Below are positions 10,761 through 22,882 of a DNA stretch of 64,000 bases, one piece after another. Location of the stretch: NCBI GenBank assembly GCA_032622095.1, contig CP136067.1, forward strand, positions 81,060,705-81,124,704. Direction: 5' to 3'. A program made the translations under genes and the position numbers. How positions within the stretch are numbered: the first letter of the stretch is position 1; the number at the start of each line of letters is the position of its first letter. Source of the stretch: Siphonodentalium dalli (Eukaryota > Mollusca > Scaphopoda > Gadilida > Siphonodentaliidae). The notes below the pieces were generated by a model. It saw only the letters and a program-made list of their open reading frames with translations, ran no database searches and was not told where the DNA came from.

Positions 10761-11626
10761 TGTAAGTAAGAAATCTATGAGACCTAGAAATGCCACACTC
10801 CCACCAATCTGTTTTGGATGCAGGGACTTCAGCCCCCCTTTCCCCTTGTCTGTCTCCTGTGTAAATGTAGAATTTATTTTTAAAGGAAAAGTGCCCTCTG
10901 AAGGTTGAGCACCATCCCCCATCCTTCACTACTTCTCTCAACCCTGAGTTAAGAGGCATGTGGCTAAATCATGTAACTTTAATCAATGTATTTCACCGAG
11001 AAATTTAGAATTCCAATAATGGGTTCAATTTTGTCCAAAACACAGAGATATGTTCTTTCCCATAGATAGGTAGTATTGATTGATCGGACAATCATTATTG
11101 TCATTTTATCAGTAACCTAGCTGAATCAGACTCCCTTCGGGAGCCTTTATTCAGCGTCGGAGGGGCATGTGGCCCCTTTATGCGTTCGCACAGATCAGGA
11201 CAGAAAGACCATACTCTTTTATATAATGTATATAGATAAAGCCAGGATCTAATAACTTGACTTTTCAAATCAATGGCTACTCAAGTCAAAAATGTTTTGG
11301 TGCTTATGCCTTAAGTTATAAGCGTCGCAAATAAAACAAGAGTTGCACAGCGGCGGCATTTATCCCGTCGGATCGCAGAGACCTGACAGCTAGAAGAGAC
11401 AAGTTGAGAGATTGTTTACAAAGCTAAGAATAGAACCAAAACAAGTTGCCCGATTGTGTCAGTCGCTAAATATAGATTCGATGGAACACGTGGATCGATA
11501 CACAAATTCCATTGGTAGGATTAATTAACAGGCAGTATTATACGATCATTAATAAGATTTAATATAGCAACATCTGCCTGGTAACTTATTCACAATGATG
11601 TTACCACGAAACTGCAGTAGCATCAA
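10761..11626. other. Noncoding; another AACAAGAG motif at 11335
   Basis: Two overlapping open frames on the minus strand near 10665-10959 read through the ACGG tail and are not called. AACAAGAG at 11335-11342 is followed by a GC-rich segment, suggesting a further truncated repeat of the capped class. Confidence 0.35.
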
Positions 11627-11635
11627 GGTGATATA

Positions 11636-12982
11636 TAGTCCAAGTCTTCTCGTACTAAAACCGGCTAAGATATTGGGATGGAGTTTAGTCCGAGTTCCAG
11701 GCCCATGCATTCTTATGACACGACTTAAGCGTTAGTGACCCGCTCAAATAAAACCACAATTATATGAAATAAAATATCACAATTGCGACAATAAACGGAT
11801 ATTTTCCGCAGAAGACATGCTATTTGATCTGAAACCCACATCAGTTGTGGATTGAAAGCGGTAATTTAATGCGAAAAGAGACATTTACCGCAATGTTTAC
11901 AAATTTTGAAAAGTATGCGAACTCAGTTGACCTCGCGAACTGTGTTCGGCATTTTCCGTTGAAAATATTCCGTAGATTTTCGACTGACAACGCAAATTAC
12001 GATGAATTCTCCATTGTAATCGTAATTATGTGTGTCAATAAATAAAAAATAAATAGATTAATTAAACATTGAAGATATAAATGTAATACATTAAATAAAT
12101 TACGGGGAATTACAACCCTCTCAAAGTTTAAAACAGTGTAAACACAACGACCATTAGAATAAATAATATGGTGCTACATTTCCCACATTTGGTGGACTTC
12201 AGCGAAATTAAGATATATACTAAGCGAACAGAGCAATATACTGCTCTTGTTAAGCACACAAAAAATCAAACAAAATTTGTATAAATTGTTAACCTTAAGT
12301 TTGAAAAGTCCCACTAAAACTATATTTCGAAACTGTGTGATTCGGTTCTCCGATTATTTTATCAACACAAAAATCAAAATGCACATGGATGAAAATCACA
12401 CGCATGCCAAGTCAGACACAAGAGTTCTAATTTGCTGCAATTTTGACAAGTTGCTTGCGAAAATTGTCAACAAAACTACCTTTCTGATCCTCCATTATGT
12501 CATTAAGTTTTTAGTGCGGGAATTGTTCTCAAAGCACATTGGAAACTGGACTTTGCGGCGATCGGTTTTCGCTATTTTGTTCGGAAAACCCCGCGCTATA
12601 TATAGAAACGGAAACTAGAATACTCAGAACAAACACCGGACAATGCCGAAGTTCTTCGGAACCTGAGTTCGGCTTTCAGTTAAGTAAACAAACAGAAAAA
12701 ACAGCGATGTTGGTGACAATCAACCGGAATATTCTATGCGTAATTTAACATGAAAGTTAGATTATTATACACCATTATGACCATAAGATGTCTCTCTTTC
12801 CGATCTATATAGCATCATGTATTGATTCATTAGGTAAATCGAGTAAAATACACCACAGATTCCCGCCACAGATCGTGGGCGTAACTCGTGTGATAGGATT
12901 GGTATAGAAGCGGGCTTGGACTAAAGACCGGCACCTCCATCCCAATATCTTAGCCGGTTTTAGTACGAGAAGACTTGGACTA
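11636..12982. mobile_element. 1.35-kb TIR DNA transposon, non-autonomous, Mutator-like
   Basis: Inverted termini of about 48 bp match exactly (outer 20: TAGTCCAAGTCTTCTCGTAC). They extend imperfectly to about 70 bp with one 9-bp indel. GGTGATATA stands directly outside both ends (11627-11635 and 12983-12991), and one more A may belong to it, giving a 9-10 bp target-site duplication. Long TIRs and 9-10 bp duplications are typical of Mutator-like elements, but the TIR sequence itself was not recognised. The interior has a 123-codon open frame at 12247-12618 without a transposase motif, so the copy appears non-autonomous. Confidence 0.75.
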
Positions 12983-12991
12983 GGTGATATA

Positions 12992-13727
12992 TAACCATGT
13001 TGCTTATCATATTCAGCAAATTAGGAGAGTGGAACTATTTTGTCAAAGGCACTTAACCAAGTTGTTACAGGGCCAAGGTCTTTTTGCAAGATTTAAAAAT
13101 CGGAGAAAGTAGGTTTTGTTTGAAACCCACCTTCCCACCCAATTTTTTTTTTAACCTATGGCATTTGCCTGCCCCTGATTCGGCAGACATCACTAACCAG
13201 GTGGTCTAGTGTCTCATTTCAGATCCTTTAAAGGACAGCGTATTCCCAAGGACTCAGCTTGATTGTTGTTGGCATGGCACATTGTGGGCCAAAAAAGGAA
13301 GACTCGAAGCAAGAATTGGATAACTGAACAGTGAACACCCTACCAATAATTTCGCGACTACCTTTTTCATTAACAATTCATTAAAGATAGTCAATCAGGC
13401 AAACCTGTCTTTGTTGTGTTACGACCCTGCGGGATAAATACTGAATTTGCACTGTGTGCGCCTATATGCCTGTAAATTCCAATTCCATTATATGAATGAC
13501 TACACTGAGGATATGTGAAAACAGCAACCATTGCAACTGCATTAACTGTTTGTGATTGTATAACTCTTGTGTTGCAGGTCACATGCATTAGTTCAGTGAT
13601 ATTTTTATATTGATTAGGAGCTAGACAACCAGAGACACTTTTTTAAATCAATCACATCACAGAGGTAACAATGTGTGAGCCAATAGACTCTTAATTCTGG
13701 AAGAGATTGATGGATAGTAGAGCCATA
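12992..13727. other. Noncoding, nothing recognised
   Basis: No domain-bearing frame or repeat boundary could be supported between the TIR transposon and the next MITE. Confidence 0.4.
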
Positions 13728-13940
13728 CAGTAATGCTCTAATTAATCGACTCCTTAACCACAGCAGAATTATGGGTAACTTTTCAGGATTTAGTCGGAAA
13801 TATGGCTTGTTGCCATTCATCGGAAAGCTCTCCCCGAGAGGATTCCGATGAATGGCAACAAGCCATATTTCCGACTAAATCCTGAAAAGTTACCCATAAT
13901 TCTGCTGTGGTTAAGGAGTCGATTAATTAGAGCATTACTG
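13728..13940. mobile_element. Family M palindromic MITE, copy 4
   Basis: 213 bp between TA dinucleotides, CAGTAATGCTCTAATTAATC to GAGCATTACTG, with complete arms and centre GCTCTCCCCGAGAGG. It directly abuts a family P element. Confidence 0.9.
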
Positions 13941-13942
13941 TA

Positions 13943-14382
13943 GTCAAGCCTGAATTTAGTGTGTCTGACATTTGCAGAATGAGGTCCACAGAGGGTGAAT
14001 TTAGTGATGCTACCGCGCACAGTTGGCTAGCATCACCAAATTCACCCTCTGGGGGCCTCATTCTGCTTAGGCTGTGCATCTTCTGGGAAGTATCTATAGG
14101 ACCTATAGTCTCAAATTAACATTATTTTTTAAAGTTACTTTTTTTCTTCTGTTCAGTTTCTATATCCCCAAATTTTCAGAAGATAAATTGCATAATCGAG
14201 GTGACTATAAATGGGTGAACATCACCAACTTCAACTGGGGATCTTCAATCGGATCCTAAGTCTCCCATAGCAGTTGATGCCCAAGCAGAATGAGGTCCCA
14301 AGAGGGTGAATTTGGTGATGCTAGCCTGCTATGTGGGGACCTCATTCTGCAAATGTCAGACACACTAATTTCAGGCTCGGCC
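13943..14382. mobile_element. Family P twin-hairpin element, copy 3
   Basis: Outer ends CAAGCCTGAATTTAGTGTGT and ACACACTAATTTCAGGCT are inverse. The first palindrome is near 13966-14072. The second (14285-14358) has lost part of one arm. The spacer is the same type as in 3908-4331. Confidence 0.75.
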
Positions 14383-14838
14383 ATAGTGATCCAAGCTCCG
14401 TAGCTAGTCACAGCACCAGTGGGCGGCACAGCTGATTTACAACCTATCCATACATTAAGGATTCATTGGAGATGAGCTTCACCGTCTAATAGGATTGTGA
14501 ACAGCGATGAGGATCATATTGGTATTGACTGGTGACACTAGGTATTGAGCTATCACTGCAGAGCGATAAAACGTTCACGTAACTCACTTACTATTGGAAC
14601 TTAACACCTGAGTGGTTTATAGACAGGAAGGTCAGTATAGTTAGTAACATTTTTTAAAAAGTAAAATTTGTTATGCCTTATTAAAGGGGACAGATTCTAA
14701 TTGCACAAAATTATCTGTTCATACATGTAGTACACAAGACATGTTTTTCATAAGCTATTGTCAGTTTATGAAGAAATGTTGTCAGGACAAAATAACTTTA
14801 CTTTTTAGTCACTGGGTGCTCAAGTTAAGAATAATGCC
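14383..14838. other. Noncoding, nothing recognised
   Basis: No supported gene or element boundary. Confidence 0.4.
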
Positions 14839-14847
14839 AATATGCAA

Positions 14848-14952
14848 CAGCAGAATTATGGGTAACTTTTCAGGGTTTAGTCGGAAATATGGCTTGTTGC
14901 CATTCATCGGAAAGCTCTCACTTTTCCGATGAATGGCAACAAGCGATATTTG
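14848..14952. mobile_element. Family M MITE, centre only
   Basis: CAGCAGAATTATGGGTAACT through GGAAAGCTCTCACTTTTCCG to GGCAACAAGCGATATT. Both outer ends with the CAGTAATG termini are missing and the right arm is cut short. Confidence 0.75.
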
Positions 14953-15184
14953 TGTATTTCCTAATTATAATGGTGCATTTGCTCATCATGATGGTTTAAT
15001 AAATGGTCTCTTGTATTGCATAATACTTATTGGATTATGGAAGACTGATGTCATGGTGAAAATTGAACTTCAGCCTTTCTGACTACTCCTTGATAACAAC
15101 TGTCAACTTCTCCCCATTAAACAAATAGGGAGAAGTGACTTCTCCCAATTTGAAGCTTTTAGACTAATCCCTGTGTGACATTAA

Positions 15185-15484
15185 TTAACCCTTTCAGTGC
15201 CAAGTCAGATTTTTGTATCAACCCATATTTCCTTGATCATTTTTCAAATTTATTGATTATAATAATGTGATACATTGATGGAAAGAGCTCTAAGAGCTCT
15301 TTCCATCAATGTATCACATTATTATAATCAAGAGCTCTTTCCATCAATGTATCACATTATTATAATCAAGAGCTCTAAGAGCTCTTTCCATCAATGTATC
15401 ACATTATTATAATCAATAAATTTGAAAAATGATCAAGGAAATATGGATTGATACAAAAATCCGACTTGGCACTAAAAGGGTTAA
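15185..15484. mobile_element. Family T element with amplified internal palindrome
   Basis: TTAA at both ends, termini TTAACCCTTTCAGTGCCAAG and CTTGGCACTAAAAGGGTTAA. These are shared with the element at 51466-51718. The stem continues through TTTTTGTATCAACCCATAT. The core holds repeated copies of CATCAATGTATCACATTATT joined by AGAGCTCTAAGAGCTCT, so the stem-loop centre has been multiplied. No hairpin module of the CATTCTC type is present here. Confidence 0.75.
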
Positions 15485-15737
15485 GTTTATAGCTTTAAAA
15501 TTCACATAACTCACTTTGTGGTTTACATAGAGAAAGGTCAGCAACCTTTTTATAGCAATATTCTTTTAGCATTATTAAAGATGTATTCATGGTTCCAGAC
15601 TTCCAGTTTGAATAACCACATACACGGTGTACTTTATATTTGGAAAAAATGATAAAAACAAAATGTATAATATTATATGAATTAGACCTATAAATACATA
15701 TATAGAGCCGCACACTTTTGGGGTGAGTAAGCAATTA

Positions 15738-15808
15738 TTGCAAGAGATCGTTTGGTGGAAGGATACCCAGAGAGCAGAAGACTTGTGGGGTATCCTTCCA
15801 CTAAACGC
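15738..15808. repeat. Hairpin, about 27-bp arms
   Basis: GATCGTTTGGTGGAAGGATA pairs with the inverse TATCCTTCCACTAAACG around a 20-bp loop (CAGAGAGCAGAAGACTTGTG). It is a solitary structured repeat with no recognised termini. Confidence 0.55.
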
Positions 15809-16781
15809 TAGAGTGCTATAATAGCTTACTAGTCCCATACATTTGCGGTTCTATATTTATTACATACCCAATTCACAAACGAAGTGGTTAATTATAAGAA
15901 TTTTTTTTAAATGGAAATTCATTGTTTTCCAACAATTTTGGTATCACAAAAATAAGAAATTCTCATTATGTCGCACTGTAGCAATGTCATCACGTAGCTT
16001 GCCACAAAAAATGTCAGGATTTTTTGGAAACTGGAATCTGTGACGAAATTTTTTTGTCAATTTTTGTGCCCCAACCAACTCCCATCCCTGACTGGATGAC
16101 ATCACTTCAGAAAATTTGATACACCATTGGACTACACATATATCGGAGATGCATGTTTACGAGGTATATATAAGTTTGAAGGAATTTGATAATTATTAAC
16201 TTTTGGCGCCACTCCAAAACCCACCCCCCTGCCTTGAAAGGAGCCACTTCGTTATCTCTAAACCACACCATATATCATGGGAATGACTATGTATGTTGGA
16301 AATAGGTGACAAAAAACATTTTTATCGATTTTGGTACCCATTCCATTGACAATCCCTGACTTTCAACCTGCACAATTATCTTACTGGTACTTGTAAAAAG
16401 TTACCCCTGTTAAGACATCATTAGTCCTCTAGATGGATCCAACATTCATTTTTATAGTGGATAGACAGACAGGCAGACATTCTTAGATATAGATGTCTTT
16501 CAGGTGGCACTTCTCATATCAAACCCATTAATTTATAGATCAGCATTTAAACAAAATGCTAAACAATTAAGTGTCATGAAAATTGGCCTGGAACCCAAAA
16601 AACCTTGTTAAATTGGACAGCTACCAATTCAACACAACACAATTATTTGAGTTTGAGAACTATTTCTAACACAATGAGTCATGAGCTACACAAAGAATAT
16701 TTTTTTATTCAATTTAACTTTTGGATATTCAATCGGGTGAGTAACTATAGCTGTACAAATTGCATTGAGTTGAAGCAACTA

Positions 16782-16866
16782 CAGTAATGCCCTAAATAAT
16801 CGACTCCTTAACCACAGCATAATTATGGGTAATTTTCAGGATTTAGTTGGAAATATGGCTTGTTGC
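16782..16866. mobile_element. Family M MITE, left half only
   Basis: Starts CAGTAATGCCCTAAATAATC after TA and breaks off at GGCTTGTTGC, near the palindrome centre. No right arm. Confidence 0.8.
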
Positions 16867-17310
16867 AACATACCCTCAGGATGCTAAATTGAAAAATGGG
16901 CTGGACAAAACAAAATTTAAAATAAACAAAATGATAACTATGGAATGGAAAATGCAAACATCATTGACAATTCTTTTGAAAGCAGTCATGCATGCAAACT
17001 CCATACAAATTTCTTTCAGATCCAAAAACCCATGGCTGACATACATGTATCTGGGTAACGTAAAAAAAAGAAAAGATTTCCAGATAAACAAAGGCTAAAA
17101 ACACTAGAATGTAAAACGAGAATATGTCATTTGTCCCTGATATGAACTTTGAAAGCAGTCATGATAGCAAACCTCCATACCAAATTTCATCCAGATCTGA
17201 TAACCCATGGCGAGATATATGCCCGGATGGACGGATGGATAGACAGATGGACAAAGTCATTCTCCTATATCCCAATTTTTCCTCGAAAATTGGGGGATAA
17301 TTGTAGGGAC
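16867..17310 (+). repeat. Interspersed repeat, two degenerate units with GGAC tail
   Basis: Two related blocks (AAAGCAGTCATG..CAAACTCCATAC near 16978 and 17150) end in GATGGACGGATGGATAGACA. They resemble the bodies of the AACAAGAG-capped repeats at 37852 and 45912. Small frames on both strands are not supported as genes. Confidence 0.5.
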
Positions 17311-19420
17311 CAATGATGCTTTTCCAGTTATCGGTTCTCATTCTAAGCCAATGCAAGGGCCTCAACCTTTTTTATATATACCACATCAGTGCCAGTAATC
17401 AATAGATACAGTATGCAACTTGAAAGAAGTGCATTGGGTTACTCTGATTATGGATGATTACCTTCTGATTACGTTCTGTTTCACACTTAATTCAAAGCCA
17501 TCTTTAGCAGCTGATACACAGCTCAACTATTGTTGAAAGAATTTCATTTTTAAAGTAGACACCTCTCACCTAATGAACTACTACTGATAAGAATCACCAA
17601 TAGGTTTAATACTACATCACTAGAATTTGTGTTCTTTCCATTAGTGGTTTTTTGCCATATCCATATAGTTCTGTTATGGAAATAGGTATAAACATAATTG
17701 AAATATAGCCTTCTTATTTCCTTGTGGTTTGGTATAAACTCAGGAGTCGTACTATTTTTTACTCAGTTTTAAATTCGTAAATTAAAAAATAATACTCCAC
17801 GAATTTAAATACAAGTATTAAAGGTATATGTTTGTTGAACTTTCTGAACATTTCCTGTGGTAACCTATGGGAACAGCTTGCTGATCGAGGTGGCTACACT
17901 GATATATTTGGATGTTATCATTGGGAGTTTGTAGGTAACAATAGTGGCAGACCCACAAATTTACGAACCCACAAAAAAGCCATAAGTTGCTAAACCATGA
18001 AAATTGATAGCAACAAAATTAAAGCCATTATATATAAATTCCCACATGATTAAAATTATCAGCAAACAGTCCTTGCTTGCAATTCATCAACCAATTCATC
18101 AACCAATGCACCAACCCATGCCCATGATCTGTTCTCATCTACCCCATGCAGGGATAAAAATCTTGTCATGGAAACTAATTTATTAGAATGAAGTTATAGG
18201 GCTCAAAGTCTTTGAGAATCAACAGAGATTAGGATCGTAATCAGACCAAGAGCCTAAATTGGGTTTATTTCTTGCAAGCTCCGAGTCCAGACTGATTAAA
18301 TACGGTACAAAATCCAACTACTTCCAAGATTGATTTTCTGCATGTGATTGCATAAAAATCCCTCGGATGTTTGAGTAAGAATTTAATGAGACATAAAATC
18401 TCATGATGATATTGGATAGCTGCTGACCAGTAAATGAATGATTGATTGGGGTTTAAGGTCGCTTTCAGCAAATATTTAAAGGCCAAATTAGGACAATGCC
18501 AGTTTGAGTGGTGGAGGAAATCTGCAGGCTTATGGCTTATCTAACTGTGATTTCAATGGTTGATAAACTCCTGGACCATGTGCAGCAAACCACCATGTGC
18601 TGGCCATCAGGGAGTAACTGGCAACTCCATAAGATAATGATTTCGAGTTACATGATGGAAACATGTGTCTGCAAAATCATCACTGCTAAGAAGAACATGG
18701 AGAAATAGATAAGCGATATTCTTATATTCAGTATTGTTAGTTCTTGATACAATAACGGAAGTTCACGTGTTGAAACCATGTAAAGAAACGAGAGGCCGAT
18801 CACGATCGGCAGATGTTTAACCCATCCCTTGGCGATTGTAAATTGTTATGATCAGAATCATAATCTTTTAATGTTGAATTATAGAGTATACTGTTATGAT
18901 CTAAAGTAGTATAGACAAATGTACATAATAACCAGTAATAACACAAATTATTGGAATGTATGAGTCAAAATAGAAGGGTTAATATAACATCTAAACTCTA
19001 GAGCCTGTCACCACTATCATAGTGTAAGCAGTTCTATTCATGTTGTTGCAAATTGCCATGTGAGATATCAAAATAAAATAGTTATTTATTTAATGTAAAA
19101 GGTTAAAAGACATGGAATGGGTAAAAGGGGTTAAATCACCTATCTCTGCCCTGTTTAATCCAATGTAGTCCCATCATCCAAGGACTTAGAGCGCTCCATT
19201 GGTCTAGTTAATAAATTCACATGGCTAAGTTGTGGTTAAAAAGATAGCTAAATCAATTTATCCAATAATTCACAGCTAATCTGTGTGTGGCCAATTCTCT
19301 TAAATAGAGCTAACATATGAGGGCTATAAATAACTCTCAAGGCAATAAACCATATTGTCTCCTAAGTCTCTCACAGAGAAGCAGGTATTAATTAATTGTG
19401 AGTTACTTGGGTTATAATCT
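17311..19420. other. Noncoding, no gene seen
   Basis: Only short open frames (60-73 codons) without domains. A small imperfect repeat CAATTCATCAACCAATTCAT lies near 18080-18120. A GAGGCCGATCACGATCGGC palindrome lies near 18791. Confidence 0.4.
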
Positions 19421-19523
19421 GGATAATTCTTAGTTGAAAAAGGGCCATATCTCTGGTATAACAAATTGGATCTAACCCATATTCAAACTCCATCTGTATT
19501 TTGTGTTGAGAAACTCACATACC

Positions 19524-20797
19524 AAATTTGTTCCTATCCACAAGACATCCAATCCCAATCCATTTATTGGAATAAATATATAAAAATAGACAATCATATG
19601 CTCTTAAACACTAAATGGATAAAGCAGGGTGTATTTTTTATAAATGACTTGATGAAAGATGATGGTGGACTCTTAGATTATCCATCATTCTGTAGCACTT
19701 ATAATTTACAAATTCCTTTCACACACTATCAAGGACTGTTGAATGCGATACCATCCCAATGGAGAGCATGTTTGAGAAATAGTGAGAAACTTGAATCAAT
19801 TAAAAAAGAAAAAATAGAAATTCTCGGGAATGCCTTAACACCATGTAAGATTTTTTACCCAATTATTCTTAGACAATATGCTGAAACACCTTCCCACATA
19901 CAAAAAAAATGGTCTAATAGACTTGGAATAGCTTTATGTGATTTGGATTGGAAACAAATATATAGGAACCCATATCATATCACAGATGATACTGGCCTGA
20001 TAAGTTTTCAATACAAAATTAATCAAGACATACTTTATACAAATTCAAAATTATTCAAGTGTAAACTGTCAGAAACAGAATTATGCTCTTTTTGTGGGAA
20101 CACGAAAGAAACAGTTATACATCTCTTTTGGGATTGCCCCATTTCAAAATCAGTTCTACTTCAACTCCAACATAAGTTAAAAGAAAAGTGTGATATTACA
20201 TTCGAATTAAAACCAGAGTATACTGTCCTAGGTATGCATGGAGATATACATCCCAATGATACCCTTGATATCTGTACAATGCTGTATAGAAAATTTATAT
20301 ACTCATGTAAGATGAGGGCTACCAACCCAACTATAAATGGACTTCTTGAATTTTTTAAATATTATAAAAGAATTGAAACACATATTCCTTGAATGATAGA
20401 AGTAAAAAATATGGGGAAAGATGGGAAGCTCTTGAAGCAATTCTTAGCAATTGAAAACAAGGCAATATCTACTTCTCAGTGAAGCTATTACTCAAACATG
20501 CTCATAATATGGATTTAATAACTTCCCCCCACGACAGTTCAGAAATAAGCGATCATAAGTATCCACGTTTCACAAATACACTGATTATCCACAAAAAAAT
20601 AAAAAAATTTACTTGTTTTATATTTTGTTACTTTATATCTACAAATTACATGCAATCATATATACATGTATGTTCATATATACCTTAAAATATTTGAAAA
20701 TGTTATACAATACTGAATAAGACTAATGTCACATGATGGAATTTAAAAAATGATCTGAATAAAAAAATATTAAAAAAAAAAAAAATTTGTTCCTATC
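19524..20797 (+). mobile_element. 5'-truncated LINE insertion with 15-bp target duplication
   Basis: AAATTTGTTCCTATC occurs at 19524-19538 and again at 20783-20797, directly after a 3' end consisting of an A-rich tail. Between them lie a polymerase C-terminal coding region and a 3' UTR of about 390 bp. The insertion landed in a GGGCCATAACTC-type repeat. The uninterrupted version of that repeat is present on the other strand around 34790-34960. Confidence 0.85.
19539..20395 (+). pseudogene. LINE ORF2 C-terminal fragment (zinc-binding domain after the RT)
   Basis: The open frame at 19466-20392 encodes 308 residues, but roughly the first 25 come from the host repeat, so the LINE part starts near 19539. 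It corresponds to the region downstream of the reverse transcriptase in non-LTR elements. A 'NTKWIKQGVFFINDL' segment (about residues 48-62) is followed by a zf-RVT-like motif with C207-x2-C210, H219 and C224 in 'ELCSFCGNTKETVIHLFWDC'. The style is that of L1/Tx1-type LINEs, an assignment from memory of the family. Endonuclease and reverse transcriptase domains are absent, so this is a dead 5'-truncated copy. The frame has no internal stop, which suggests a young insertion. Confidence 0.8.
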
Positions 20798-21200
20798 AGA
20801 TCAAAAATGGTTGATTTATCGAAGCATGCATGAATTCTATGTCAAAGGGCCATCACTCCATTAAAAAATATCGGATCAAACCCATATTCGAATTCGATAT
20901 GTATTTTGGGCTGAGAAACTCGCATACCAAATTTGGTTCCGATCAGATAAAAAAAATTTGAGTTATGGCAGCATGCATGAATTCTATGTCAAAGGGCCAT
21001 CACTCCATTAAAAAATATCGGATCAAACCCATATTCGAACTCGATCTGTATTTGTTGCCGAGAAATTCATATACAAAATTTGGTTCCGATCAGATAGAAA
21101 ATATTTCAGTTATCGCACCATGCGTAAAGTGTCTACAGACAGACAGACAGACGGATGGACTAACGACGAGTAATCAATCCGGACGTCGACACTATGTTTA
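20798..21200 (+). repeat. GGGCCAT-type repeat, three units with ACAG tail
   Basis: Units contain GGGCCATCACTCCATTAAAA, AAACCCATATTCGAA and CCAAATTTGGTTCCGATCAG. They end in ACAGACAGACAGACGGATGG and a short palindrome around TTTACCATACTATGGTATGG. The reverse complement of the same repeat is at 34420-34960. The 102-codon frame over it is not a gene. Confidence 0.75.
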
Positions 21201-21538
21201 CCATACTATGGTATGGGTAAACACAAAAACTGTTACAGTGATTTGGCACCAAACAACACTAATCGTATGGTAAGTACAAATATTTTAGTCTTAATATGAT
21301 TTTCAGAATATTTTTTCAATGATTTGACCTTCTCCAATGTCTACCTTCAAGTTTTGATTAACTTTGGTATCTAATATGACTAATTGGACTTTTATCAGTA
21401 ATTCCATTGTTCATATTAAACAATGATTTGATTAAAATAAGAACAAAGTCAATCTATTATTTCATCCACTCTTTGATGGTTGCTTTACAGACTTGTATGT
21501 TATTTTGCACGAACCCATTTTGACAGCCTTGAGTCCCT

Positions 21539-21799
21539 TTAACCCTTTCATGATGGAGCTGCTCTGGTTCAGCAATAAAGATCCTGTGCCAGTGCATTCT
21601 CTTATATATGCGAGTCTCCCATAGGGAGCCTCCCATATATAAGAGAATGCACTGGCTTATAAGATCAAGGTAAATATTGTTAGGCCAATGCATTCTCTTA
21701 TATATGCGAGGCGCCCTATGGGCGACTCTCATATAAAAGAGAATGCATTGGCACAGGGTTTTCAAAAAAATTCAGGAAGCTCCAGTCATGAAAGTGTAA
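21539..21799. mobile_element. Family T element with two hairpin modules
   Basis: The left TTAACCCTTTCATGATGGAG and the right TCCAGTCATGAAAGTGTAA are inverse, with the right TTAA decayed to GTAA. Two hairpin modules sit inside, their loops built on CTCCCATAGGGAG and GCCCTATGGGC. Same subfamily as 6089-6329. Confidence 0.75.
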
Positions 21800-22132
21800 A
21801 ACGCTAATAATGTTTGTTGTTGAACTTATTAGTAAAGCATCTTCACAAATGAATCAAGTAACTCATAATTTATGTATTCAGTTATCAAAAGGTTAAAGTC
21901 ACATGGCTGATTGGGCTCCAAAATGCACCTATTAATATTCGCTTTTGAATTTTCCCTGTATCAAAATAGGTTGATAAATACTTGAACTACCTTTCTACAA
22001 GCAACTAATATATGTCCCAGAGAGACGCATTGAAGTCATAAAAAATACAACTTTGAACACGTGATTGAGTCCCAAAAAAACCACAGCCATTTGAATTTAA
22101 AGGAATGTCCAGAAAAGGTATATTGCATTAGC

Positions 22133-22527
22133 TTAACCCTTTACCCAACAGAACGGCCCCGTGCCAATGCATTCTCTTATATATGCGAGTCGACCATAGG
22201 TCGCCTCGCATATATAAGAGAATGCATTGGCTTAACACATATTAAAAATGATAAAATTGTTAAAGAATGTAGAAAAATATTATAAAAATTGTTAAAAAAT
22301 GTAAGAACAAATTATAAAATTGTTAAAGAATGTAAGAAAAATGCCAATGCATTCTCTTATATATGCGAGGCGACCTATGGTCGACTCGCATATATAAGAG
22401 AATGCATTGGCACAGGGCATAACTGTAACCATCACAATGTGGTCAATGAACCGGTTCCAATGATATCCATATTTGTATGGTGTTATTGAGACAGACCCAA
22501 GATAATTTAGGCTGTTGAAGCTTTATT
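22133..22527. mobile_element. Family T element with two hairpins, 3'-truncated, inverse of 9152-9593
   Basis: TTAACCCTTTACCCAACAGA, then two hairpin modules separated by an AT-rich spacer, then the unique body of the 9152 element read in reverse (CATAACTGTAACCATCACAA to GGCTGTTGAAGC). It ends at a family M half-element instead of its own terminus, so the far end was lost by recombination or deletion. Confidence 0.75.
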
Positions 22528-22585
22528 TATTTAATTACCCATAATTCTGCTGTGGATAAGGAGTTGATTATTTAGGGCATTACTG
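22528..22585. mobile_element. Family M MITE, right end only
   Basis: ATTACCCATAATTCTGCTGT through to GGGCATTACTG, then TA. It is fused directly to the truncated family T element on its left. Duplicated at about 27904-27961. Confidence 0.75.
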
Positions 22586-22882
22586 TAGGATCTTAAACGT
22601 TTGAGAGTGAAGCAGCTCGAGATTTCCTTCTCATGGTCTACAGCTGCAATTTTTATGTGAACGCTGACAAAAAACTGAACAGGGACTTAACGAATCAATC
22701 TCAATTTTATCGAAAACTATAAGAAACAAAACACGTAACATCAGTGCTATATTAATGAATTTGTTTGGAAATCTTCCGCGTATGTATGAAATTGGCCACA
22801 ACAATAAGCAATGCCTAGGGAAAAGCCACAACATTAAATTTGCAATGGGACATTTTCCTTAATTTCTTACCAAATTATATAT

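Noticed and set aside
10665-10959. Two overlapping minus-strand frames of 78-85 codons
   Set aside because: They read through the ACGG/GCCC tail of an interspersed repeat and have no domain.
12247-12618. 123-codon frame inside the TIR transposon as a transposase
   Set aside because: No DDE/DDD-like spacing, zinc finger or other transposase motif can be seen. Length and composition are compatible with chance.
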